Assembly (NCBI GenBank): GCA_048939265.1
Contig: JBHLPQ010000073.1
Location: forward strand, 1 to 17,483
Direction: 5' to 3'
DNA length: 17,483 nucleotides
From: Hodarchaeum sp048939265
GTDB lineage: Archaea > Asgardarchaeota > Heimdallarchaeia > Hodarchaeales > Hodarchaeaceae
Both the position numbers and the translations under genes were made by a program. Numbering within the stretch: position 1 is the stretch's first letter; each line of letters begins with the position of its first letter. Below, piece by piece: positions 1 through 6,848 of the stretch. The notes below the pieces were generated by a model, which had not been told where the DNA came from, searched no databases, and was given only the letters and a program-made list of their open reading frames with translations.

Positions 1-1
1 A

Positions 2-163
2 AAATTAGAGGACTTTCAGGCAGAAATTATTTTTGCAGACAAAGATGCAACAATCTTCTTGGACGTTTTAAGCTTATATAAATGGTTGTATACCAAAGAT
101 TACTTAAAGAACATGAAATCTGAGTTAGAAACGATCTTTAACTTGAGTAATGTACACACCTGA
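2..163 (+). CDS. C-terminal fragment of an unidentified protein (cut by window edge)
   Basis: An open frame enters from the left edge and ends with TGA at 161-163, giving the last 53 residues of a protein whose start lies outside the window. The visible tail is hydrophilic and mostly helical in character (for example FADKDATIFLDVLSLYKWLY, then a Lys/Glu-rich helix ending SNVHT). There is no membrane segment and no recognisable motif. I do not recognise the family. A weak minus-strand frame overlaps its end, but the plus-strand reading has no internal stop and is the more likely coding strand. Confidence 0.5.
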   Translation, partial: KLEDFQAEIIFADKDATIFLDVLSLYKWLYTKDYLKNMKSELETIFNLSNVHT

Positions 164-290
164 GAAAGAAAACTGATTGTTGATTGTTTTAGAGCGTTAT
201 CTCTATTACTTTCCCAGGCTTCTTTAAGATAATTTGCAATTCTATATTTATTAGGAATGGAATCATCCCTTGAAGCATTTTAAGTGTCAT
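100..290 (-). pseudogene. possible decayed small gene, single-base frameshift
   Basis: On the minus strand a 60-codon frame (279 down to a TAA at 102-100) has no usable start codon before its second half, yet its first 30 residues look like real protein: IPNKYRIANYLKEAWESNRD and on into ALKQ. In another frame an ATG at 290-288 gives MTLK and joins this frame if one base is restored in the A-run near 279. The TATA-like element at 335-343 reads reasonably in both directions. The end overlaps the plus-strand partial gene. I do not know the family. It may be a gene remnant or a chance open frame. Confidence 0.22.
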
Positions 291-334
291 CTGAGCATGT
301 TACTGTGCGCAATTGTTACGTCCGATGTACATAA

Positions 335-343
335 TTTTATAAA
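335..343 (+). promoter_or_regulatory. TATA-like element upstream of zinc-ribbon gene
   Basis: TTTTATAAA lies 32 bases before the ATG at 375, the spacing expected of an archaeal TATA box with a short leader. The element is nearly symmetric and could also serve the minus strand. Confidence 0.4.
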
Positions 344-374
344 GTAGATTAAATTAAAGATTAAGTGAAGGAGA

Positions 375-581
375 ATGAGTGCTTATCACGAGAAACTTTG
401 TACAAGATGCCAACGAGTCTTAAGTCACCCACAACACGGGTGGTTGTGTCAAGATTGTTTAAATTACTATCAGCGAAGACGTACCAGAAATCTGTTACTA
501 ATGATCCTCCTTGCTCCCGTTTTAATGATTGTGGTTTTCTTCATTCTTCTCCTGCTTACGTTTCCCTTCATGGTCGCCTAA
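375..581 (+). CDS. Small zinc-ribbon protein with one C-terminal membrane helix
   Basis: A 68-residue protein. Two CxxC knuckles, C9-x2-C12 (CTRC) and C25-x2-C28 (CQDC), form a classic zinc ribbon in the first 30 residues. A basic stretch RRRTR (35-39) follows, then one long hydrophobic helix (about 40-66), so the ribbon should face the cytoplasm. A purine-rich AAGGAG lies directly before the ATG, unusually close for a ribosome-binding site. The longer overlapping frame that starts at GTG 365 lacks the cysteine pattern and is not the gene. Such short ribbon-plus-helix proteins are common in archaea and mostly lack an assigned function. It has its own TATA-like element and no obvious operon partner. 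Confidence 0.75.
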   Translation: MSAYHEKLCTRCQRVLSHPQHGWLCQDCLNYYQRRRTRNLLLMILLAPVLMIVVFFILLLLTFPFMVA

Positions 582-687
582 GACCACACACGAGCTCTAG
601 ATCATGAGGCGACTTCTTCCCTCATACATATCCTCCTCTTCCTCCGAATTATATCACCCCTTTGAAACTGAGGATAAGAAAAAGAGA

Positions 688-858
688 TCATTGGTCACAC
701 GGATTGTTCTGAAGGTTGAAAAGTTCAAGATTGGGGCTGAAGTCTAAGGGGGAGGGATTAATGACCTCGAAGAAGTTACTGTCCAGATGAAGCTCCCGTA
801 AACTGGGTGTTTGGTGAGAGGAGAGAGATCAATTGCCTTAAGACGGTTATAGGAGAAG
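688..858 (-). pseudogene. Frameshifted leucine-rich-repeat fragment
   Basis: On the minus strand this stretch aligns without gaps except one base to 2279-2412 inside the neighbouring LRR gene, at roughly 70 percent identity by eye over about 134 bases. Translated, the first part reads NRLKAIDLSPLTKHP. After a one-base frame change near 804-806 it continues LRELHLDSNFFEVINPSPLD and NLELFNLQNNP, then a stop at 690-688. The intact gene has NRLEELDLSPLAKHPSLREI and LKTIDQSPLDFCPNLEIRNL at the matching place. It is therefore a remnant of a second LRR gene or of a duplicated 3' part. The stop codon of the intact gene (849-847) falls inside the remnant, in a different frame. The stretch 582-687 holds no gene that I can see. 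Confidence 0.8.
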
Positions 859-3726
859 TTCATCTAAAGGATGGAGGAGGAAACAACTCAACGGAATAGA
901 TACAACTAGTACGATACCACAATTAAATACAGAGTGGAATTCAAATGAACCTTCACACTTTTTGAGTAAAGCATTCAATTCAAACAGACAGATATCTGTT
1001 ATCCAATTTGGAATTAAATCCCTTTCTAATGATTTAACCTGAATAGGATAAATATCTTTTATCTTAGAATCATAGATTATTAACCGTAAGTCTGAGGATG
1101 AAAGTCCAATCTCTATTTCCAAAATATCTGTATTAGATGAGTTTCTAAGCATTGAGAGCAGAAAGTCACAAATTCTTTGAGAAAAGTGAAAAATGTTGAT
1201 GTACGTGAAGGATGTTAGACTGCTAGCAGGAAAGAAACTAAAATTTATAATTACTGGTTTTTTGATATAATGCTGTGAAATGTGGTTGTAGAAAAGCTCC
1301 ATAAATCGGGGAACTTCATCTCTCTTTTCAAATCTACAGAGATTAGAAACGGGTAAAGAAATATCAGTCTTTAAGACACGGATGGCAAGTCTATTTAGAA
1401 GTGGTACAGGGATCATTTTAATAGGATTATTACGAATATCTAAGATTTGAAGGTTTACTAACCTTCCGAGGGAAGATGCTAAAGAAGTCAAATCGTTAAA
1501 AGCTAAATTTAACTTTCGTAACTTATGTAAAATCCAAATTTCATCGGGTATTTCCTTAATTCTATTGTTTTCTAATGATAATTCTTGAAGATTACACAAT
1601 CCTCGGAGAGTGGAAGGTAATCCAGTTAAATTGTTGTAAGAAGCATCTAAAAATTGGAGCTTATGGAGTTGACCCAACTCTTTGGGGAGAGTCAGAAGCT
1701 GGTTTGAGCGTAAATTCAAATTGTTAAGATAAGACAGCTTACCAAGCGATTTAGGGAGATATTTTAATTTATTATCGGCTAAATCTAATTCGAAAAGGCT
1801 CTGAAGATTACCAATTTCTTCAGGTAAAGTTTCGATGTTATTACCACGCACCAATAATCTATCAAGTGATGAAAGATTCCCAAGAGTGGCGGGAAGGGTG
1901 GAAAGGTCATTATCTGAAAAATCCATATGATAAATACTCATCTCCCAAGGTTTGTCTTTGGAAATATCACCAATTTCCTCAGGTAAGGTGTGCAGTCGAT
2001 TGTTCTTTACAATGAGGGAGTTAAGATAGGCTAAGGAGCTAACTGTCGGGGGGAGAATGTCAAGCGAAAGATCAGTTAAATCTAATTTAGTAATATGACC
2101 ATCCTTTGAAATAACACGGAAACTTGACTGTTCTAACCCTAATGTTGCCAATACTCCCTGTTCTTGAGGAATGATGTCTTCCTCTTGCTCAATCATTGGA
2201 ACAGAAGGGGAATCCCAGTAGCTTGGTCTATACGGTTTGGAGGGTAGAGACGGATCACTCTCCAGATTTCTAATTTCAAGGTTTGGACAGAAGTCCAAGG
2301 GGGATTGATCAATAGTTTTTAAGGGATTATTTCCCAAATAAATTTCACGTAAACTTGGATGTTTGGCAAGAGGGGAAAGGTCAAGCTCTTCAAGACGGTT
2401 ATGGGAGAGGTCGAGTTTTTGTAAGTTGATACAAGACTGAATAGGAGAGAGGTCAATGGTAGTTAAGTTGTTACGCCGAAGATTGAGTTCTTGAAGTTCG
2501 GAACAGTAGCAGAGAGCTGCGAGGTCAAGGTGGGAAAGCTCATTACTGCTGAGATTGAGGAGTTGGAGGTTGGGGCAGGAAGAGAGAGGGGAAAGGTCAA
2601 GGTGCCTGAGGTGGTTGTCAGACAAGTCAACTTTCTGTAAGCGAGGACAATGCCAGGGGGAGATGAGGTCAAGCGATTCCAACCAAGCATTCAGTTTGAT
2701 TTTTGCTAATAAGGCATGTTTGTCAAATGGTGGAAGAATAAGCCTTCCAATAAAACTGTGAGATATTTCAAGAAGGGATAAATTCGGGCTGTTGGTGAGA
2801 AAAGAGAGGTCAAGGAAAGAAAGGGTAGGCCCATTGATGTAAAGGGATTCAAGATCAAGAAGAGATAAGTCTTTGGGGAAATTAAATTTCCTTAACGTCT
2901 CATCGTAGATTCGGAACACTTTGAGACGGGGGCAATGCTGGAGTGCCTCGGAGTCGATGATTTCCTTAGTGCGAGTGTAGTCAAGAGAAAAGGCCTCTAA
3001 ATCGGGAGATAACACAAGAGACGCGAGGGAAATATGGGAGAACTGAAGCCAGCCCTCACGGTTTTCATCATCAACGAAGGCCCACTTAGGAGGATGGTAG
3101 AACGTTTTATCCACCAATGAAAAAGGAAGATAGACCTTCGAGGAATCAGAGGAACGAATGACTTGGTAATCGGAGAAGGTGCGGAAGAGTTCGGCTTGCT
3201 GGACAATCTCATCGAGAGAGAAGCTCCCAGGGTGATCATCAGAGTAGAATTTGAAATTAACGAGGATGCCGTCTTTAACGAAGAATGCCCCTTGTTTGGG
3301 TCCAATCCAGTGCTCTAAGACGTTAAAGATTCGCTTGGAAAACGCCACGGGTGGCTCCGTTAACAGAAGCCTCTTCATTCTTGGGGAAGATGCTTTAAGT
3401 TGGTCTTCTAACTGTAAAATTAATTTGGTCAGAGCTATACTGATTTTCTCTTTGTCAATGGTTGAGAGGGGGATAATCCGGACAAAGAGCGGCCACTGGT
3501 CGAAGATGAGCTCAGCGTAAAGGTAATCAGTAGGATCCCCGAGATCCACGTTCAACTCTTGAGCAAGTAACTTGGGGAGGGAGGGGTCGTCATCTAATGA
3601 GGCACTGGTTTCGGGTTCGTATCTTAACGACCGTTGGAGGTCTCTGACCCGTTCTAACACCTTCCGCCTCGGGAGATTGGCCTGTTGGACAATGGCTTGG
3701 ATGATTTGCTCCACAGTGAGGCCCAT
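847..3726 (-). CDS. Large two-array leucine-rich-repeat protein with degenerate GHKL ATPase-like C terminus
   Basis: A 959-residue protein with no signal peptide or membrane helix, so probably cytoplasmic. Residues 1-62 form a helical module (LTVEQIIQAIV..., LLAQELNVDL) like the one that opens archaeal replication protein A. Residues 63-235 are unassigned. LRR array 1 (about 290-495) follows the pattern LDLSPLxxCPNLxxLNLSSN. An acidic linker spans about 496-540. LRR array 2 (about 543-785) follows the common LPEEIGNLxxLxxLDLxxNxL pattern. Residues 825-945 resemble the histidine-kinase ATPase fold: a helix with an N-box-like Asn (RNSSN), strands into LIIYDSKIKDI, and a last helix, strand and IPL (about 914-946). 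The glycines of the ATP lid are missing, so it may bind no nucleotide. LRRs mediate protein contacts; the partner is unknown. Base composition is clearly higher in G+C over 2200-3730 than over 850-1900, suggesting a chimera. Confidence 0.85.
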   Translation of the reverse strand: MGLTVEQIIQAIVQQANLPRRKVLERVRDLQRSLRYEPETSASLDDDPSLPKLLAQELNVDLGDPTDYLYAELIFDQWPLFVRIIPLSTIDKEKISIALTKLILQLEDQLKASSPRMKRLLLTEPPVAFSKRIFNVLEHWIGPKQGAFFVKDGILVNFKFYSDDHPGSFSLDEIVQQAELFRTFSDYQVIRSSDSSKVYLPFSLVDKTFYHPPKWAFVDDENREGWLQFSHISLASLVLSPDLEAFSLDYTRTKEIIDSEALQHCPRLKVFRIYDETLRKFNFPKDLSLLDLESLYINGPTLSFLDLSFLTNSPNLSLLEISHSFIGRLILPPFDKHALLAKIKLNAWLESLDLISPWHCPRLQKVDLSDNHLRHLDLSPLSSCPNLQLLNLSSNELSHLDLAALCYCSELQELNLRRNNLTTIDLSPIQSCINLQKLDLSHNRLEELDLSPLAKHPSLREIYLGNNPLKTIDQSPLDFCPNLEIRNLESDPSLPSKPYRPSYWDSPSVPMIEQEEDIIPQEQGVLATLGLEQSSFRVISKDGHITKLDLTDLSLDILPPTVSSLAYLNSLIVKNNRLHTLPEEIGDISKDKPWEMSIYHMDFSDNDLSTLPATLGNLSSLDRLLVRGNNIETLPEEIGNLQSLFELDLADNKLKYLPKSLGKLSYLNNLNLRSNQLLTLPKELGQLHKLQFLDASYNNLTGLPSTLRGLCNLQELSLENNRIKEIPDEIWILHKLRKLNLAFNDLTSLASSLGRLVNLQILDIRNNPIKMIPVPLLNRLAIRVLKTDISLPVSNLCRFEKRDEVPRFMELFYNHISQHYIKKPVIINFSFFPASSLTSFTYINIFHFSQRICDFLLSMLRNSSNTDILEIEIGLSSSDLRLIIYDSKIKDIYPIQVKSLERDLIPNWITDICLFELNALLKKCEGSFEFHSVFNCGIVLVVSIPLSCFLLHPLDELLL

Positions 3727-3764
3727 GATACGCCCCTATCTTAAGTTAATTGTGGTCTTCGCCT

Positions 3765-3773
3765 CTTATAAAC
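3765..3773 (-). promoter_or_regulatory. TATA-like element of the LRR gene
   Basis: On the minus strand GTTTATAAG lies about 39 bases upstream of the ATG at 3726, fitting an archaeal promoter with a leader of roughly 10-15 bases. A short AGGGGC stands 5 bases before the ATG as a weak ribosome-binding site. Confidence 0.45.
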
Positions 3774-3845
3774 GTTTTTACCAGGTCCCCGAAAATAACG
3801 AATCTATTTTCTCTCAGGTGGGATCTTTGCTTGAAAAATAGCCCA

Positions 3846-4171
3846 CTATTTCTCCTCTTGTGTTTGTGCAAGGAACTTCTCCTCTGGTTTTTTTGATTTG
3901 GGTTTTCGAATATCAGTTGTTTCCACTTTTCTCTTCAATCTCCAATTGTCGACTCTCTTGAGGATCATTTCTCCTTTCCAAACAAGGAAACTGATAACTG
4001 CTATCAGCAGAATTAAAAAGGAGTAACTGAGGATTACTGGGTATACGGATTAATTTGTTTTACAGAAGTATGAAACGTTTCTCGAAAGGATTTGATAAAA
4101 ATAAGATGAAAATTTTTGCCCTTATCCTTCAAAGTTCTATTTAACTTCTTTTTTCTAAATTTTCTCCACAT
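3846..4171 (-). pseudogene. Frameshifted gene for a small single-helix basic membrane protein
   Basis: Two minus-strand frames join into one sensible protein if a single base is restored near 4036-4046. Frame 1 starts at ATG 4171 with WRKFRKKKLN and runs 45 residues through SFRETFHTSVKQINPYT to a TAA at 4036-4034. Frame 2, open from 4049, continues with PVILSYSFLILLIAVISFLV, a clear membrane helix, then a basic tail (MILKRVDNWRLKRK) and ends EEK at 3848-3846. The rebuilt product is about 108 residues: basic N terminus, one helix, long charged C-terminal tail. Frame 2 alone also contains an ATG at 3968 behind a good AAGGAG site, giving 40 residues. No classic slippery heptamer is visible, so a mutation or an assembly indel is likelier than programmed frameshifting. 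Family unknown. Confidence 0.5.
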
Positions 4172-4202
4172 TTAATAGATATCTTGTGTCAACAATAGCT
4201 AG

Positions 4203-4211
4203 CTATTTAAA
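4203..4211 (-). promoter_or_regulatory. TATA-like element for the frameshifted small gene
   Basis: On the minus strand TTTAAATAG lies 31-40 bases upstream of the ATG at 4171, a normal archaeal distance. It stands just outside the inverted repeat at 4221-4260, so a protein bound there could affect both divergent genes. Confidence 0.3.
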
Positions 4212-4220
4212 CTCTGTTAG

Positions 4221-4260
4221 GTGCGCTATATATGTTGGCACGCGATATAAATAGGTGCAC
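4221..4260 (+). promoter_or_regulatory. padR promoter with GTGC-ended inverted repeat (candidate PadR operator)
   Basis: A 40-base imperfect inverted repeat: left arm GTGCGCTATATATG (4221-4234), right arm ATAAATAGGTGCAC (4247-4260). A third half-site, GCACGC, starts at 4238, so GTGC/GCAC elements begin at 4221, 4238 and 4255, an even 17-base step. The right arm contains a TATA-like GATATAAATAG (4244-4254), which would give a leader of about 70 bases before the padR ATG. PadR regulators commonly bind symmetric sites in their own promoters, so autoregulation is the simple reading. Binding itself is inferred. The remainder of 4052-4347 shows no further gene. Confidence 0.5.
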
Positions 4261-4347
4261 AACTCTCCTTCCCATTCGATTTATTCCAGCCTAAACCAGT
4301 GAACTAAGTTTGAATCTAGCGAATGATAGCTTAGGATTGAAAAAGCA

Positions 4348-4761
4348 ATGAGTACGGATAAGCGTAGGGATACCACAGAACCACGGAAGAAGTCTACTAT
4401 TGTTAAACATTGGGAACGTGATATTCGTCGAGGTTTGTTGCAACTGATGATCCTGATGCTGATTCGTCTTCGAACGGAAGATGCGCATGGATATGGGCTT
4501 ATAAAATTGATACGAGAAACTGGTATTGGAATCGACTTGAAAGCAGGAACAGTCTACCCCTTGTTGAAAAGAATGGAAGACGATGGAATGATCACATCAC
4601 ATATGGCTGATGATGTAGATTCTCCTGGGGTACCAAGGAAGATCTACACAATCACCGAGGTTGGTGAAGATATGATTGAGGAGATGATTGGCACCTATTT
4701 TTCTTATCATGATTTTATCAAAAGATGGTATCAGGAGATAAATAACCAAAAGAGGAGATGA
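4348..4761 (+). CDS. PadR-family transcriptional regulator
   Basis: A 137-residue winged-helix repressor. After a basic, disordered first 20 residues comes the PadR core: RRGLLQLMILMLIR (about 27-40), HGYGLIKLI (48-56), the recognition helix with GTVYPLLKRMEDDGMI (about 68-83), then the wing and strand PRKIYTITEVGEDMIEEM (about 95-112). The C-terminal helix that normally mediates dimerisation is short (about 115-137), as in small PadR subfamily 2-type proteins. Its stop overlaps the next gene (ATGA), so the two are co-transcribed and probably translationally coupled. PadR genes are often paired with a membrane HAAS-type protein, as here. The signal sensed is unknown. Likely represses its own operon through the inverted repeat at 4221-4260. 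Confidence 0.9.
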   Translation: MSTDKRRDTTEPRKKSTIVKHWERDIRRGLLQLMILMLIRLRTEDAHGYGLIKLIRETGIGIDLKAGTVYPLLKRMEDDGMITSHMADDVDSPGVPRKIYTITEVGEDMIEEMIGTYFSYHDFIKRWYQEINNQKRR

Positions 4762-4763
4762 AA

Positions 4764-6848
4764 ATGAAATCATTTGATGTGGATGCCAGGCAATTAATTC
4801 GAACATATATTGATGGTATTGAAGAGTATCTTCGTCAACATACTCGGTTGCATCCGAACGAAATTGACGCGTTGTTGAATGAAATTAATGACTTTGTTTA
4901 TCTTCGCAGTGGGGAGTTAGCCACTGGGGAACGAGTCCATTATAATGATGTTCTTAAAGCCATTGAGGAATGTGGGTCACCTAGTGAAATATGTGAACAA
5001 TATTTAGAGCTAGATCGTGATGACCAGCCCCAACCATTTACACCCAAAGTTATTTCTTCATCCAAATCATCTGTAACCAAGCAGAATGGAGAACCAGTTT
5101 CCCCCTCTCCCGTTATAACCGAGAGACGAAAAGTACAAGAGGGTTTGAAGGATATAACTTCCTATTACCGCCAGGGATCTATCTGGTTTTCTCTCTATCG
5201 TCTCTTCTTTATCTTCTTCGTAGGATGGTTTAATATTGCTTTATTCATTGTTGGTTATAATAGAAATCCCGACTCGTATTATAGTTCATATGAATTCTAC
5301 ATCCAATCAATTAATTTTTGTTTTATTGTAACATTTTGGGCTGTTTTTTTAGTCCTATGGGAAGGAATTGCAATTAATAAATGGAAAACCAAGTTGAGCA
5401 GAGAAAAAGGGATGGATAGAAGTTTAGATAACACTGTTTTAATTTGGATTTCAAGGATAAGTTTTCTCTTATTATTTTTCAAATCATCTATCCTGTTACA
5501 CTTAAGTTATTTATTTTTTGTACCAGTATGGGCAGTTTTGGCATGTTTTGTTGAACGCCGGTTAAAATCTGAGTTATGGGTGGAAAAACTTGGACCATGG
5601 CTAGTATCAATTGGATCATTTTTAGCAAATCCTCAGGAAGGGAAGATCATAGATTTAGTCCCTCCATCTTGGATTAAATTTAATGCCACCGCTAATAACC
5701 AAGAGAAAGGAGTTGTAGCTATTTTAGCTGGAATGCTTGTATTCACTTTTGTTTTTCCGTGGAATACTGCAGCTAGTGTTTATGGTGGAGCATATCTTTT
5801 TACATTTCTTTCTCTTGGAGTTATTATAGGAACACTAATAATTTCAAGATATTCTAAAACAAAGACTTTTGAGGATCCGAAATCCACTGATACCGACTCC
5901 GAGCTCATATCATGGTTGGTAAGATTATTAGCTTTTAAAACAATCCTCATCCTTGGTTTCGTTAACCAGATTGACCCCACGGGGTTTTTCTTGGGCAGTC
6001 TCATAATTATAGGTGTAATAATTACATCTGAAATTCTTCTAAGTACATATGGTGGCAAATCATTCAGGTTATGGCTCAGTAATGCATTAATTACCTTTGG
6101 CAGTCCAATTTCAGACGATAGAAACAGTAGTGTTCTTCCCATCTCAATTCCCAAAGACGAATCTTCTTCAACTAAAACAGCAACTATTGTTACTCAGGCT
6201 CAGGAATCTCTTCAACCAGAAGAACCAAAAGCTGTTCTAAAGACGGAAGAGAAAGTAGAGTTCCAACGAGAGAGAAAACCCTCAGTATTCTCAAGAGTAC
6301 TTGGGGGAATTGGGGTTCTTGTTAAAGCCATATTTATGGCTATCTGGCTGCTTTTTATCTCCTTTTATGAAATGTTTCTAGCTTTTTTGGTGGTTATGAC
6401 TAGCTCTTACTATGTAGGAGTGTATGATTTGCCAGTATTTGAATTTGTAGGATCTTGGGGTATCATATACGCTGGTGGTTGGACACTTACACGGTGGCAC
6501 GCGATATATCTCTTAGGTGGTCAACTGTTTTTCATTGTAATCATCCAATGGTATGGTCTTACGACCAAAAAGCCTGAAGGTATCATTTTGAAAGTGTATC
6601 GAAATTTGACAAGGATCCTCTTAGTAGTACTTATTATTGGGACAATGGCTCATATGTGGTATGATGTTATGTATACTCAACTTCAACTATTAATTGTCTT
6701 AGGTTTGGTGTTTTTTAGCGAGATAACTGCGTGGAAGGTTCGTTCTGAGAGAAAGAAATCTCTTCAACCTCCAGCGAAACCCCAATTACCTGTCCCAGGC
6801 GTAGAACAAGTGATAATGCATCAAGGGGATTCATCTAAATCTTCATGA
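4764..6848 (+). CDS. Polytopic membrane protein with N-terminal HAAS (DUF1700-like) domain, PadR partner
   Basis: About 694 residues. The first 85 form a helical HAAS/DUF1700-like domain: repeated helices, IDGIEEYLR, LNEINDF, and the typical ending ECGSPSEICEQYLE. A proline/serine-rich linker (about 87-125) leads to two blocks of membrane helices, roughly eight between 145 and 430 and about five between 512 and 657, separated by a charged loop (about 450-510). The tail is cytoplasmic and proline-rich. ATG 4764 is preferred over ATG 4758: GAGGAG sits about 6 bases before 4764 but touches 4758. In PadR-HAAS pairs the HAAS domain is thought to be the cytoplasmic signalling part. HAAS proteins are usually much shorter, and this membrane region matches no transporter that I know. 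Probable role: membrane sensor or stress-responsive protein controlled by PadR. Confidence 0.7.
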   Translation: MKSFDVDARQLIRTYIDGIEEYLRQHTRLHPNEIDALLNEINDFVYLRSGELATGERVHYNDVLKAIEECGSPSEICEQYLELDRDDQPQPFTPKVISSSKSSVTKQNGEPVSPSPVITERRKVQEGLKDITSYYRQGSIWFSLYRLFFIFFVGWFNIALFIVGYNRNPDSYYSSYEFYIQSINFCFIVTFWAVFLVLWEGIAINKWKTKLSREKGMDRSLDNTVLIWISRISFLLLFFKSSILLHLSYLFFVPVWAVLACFVERRLKSELWVEKLGPWLVSIGSFLANPQEGKIIDLVPPSWIKFNATANNQEKGVVAILAGMLVFTFVFPWNTAASVYGGAYLFTFLSLGVIIGTLIISRYSKTKTFEDPKSTDTDSELISWLVRLLAFKTILILGFVNQIDPTGFFLGSLIIIGVIITSEILLSTYGGKSFRLWLSNALITFGSPISDDRNSSVLPISIPKDESSSTKTATIVTQAQESLQPEEPKAVLKTEEKVEFQRERKPSVFSRVLGGIGVLVKAIFMAIWLLFISFYEMFLAFLVVMTSSYYVGVYDLPVFEFVGSWGIIYAGGWTLTRWHAIYLLGGQLFFIVIIQWYGLTTKKPEGIILKVYRNLTRILLVVLIIGTMAHMWYDVMYTQLQLLIVLGLVFFSEITAWKVRSERKKSLQPPAKPQLPVPGVEQVIMHQGDSSKSS

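Noticed and set aside
2463..3305. Frames of 68-102 codons on both strands inside the LRR gene.
   Set aside because: They are shadows of the repetitive, G+C-richer LRR coding sequence, with no protein-like composition or start signals.
4236..6508. TGGCACGCGATATA occurs both in the padR promoter (4236-4249) and inside the HAAS gene (6495-6508).
   Set aside because: The second copy is ordinary coding sequence (Trp-His-Ala-Ile-Tyr), and about one 14-base match is expected by chance in a window of this size.
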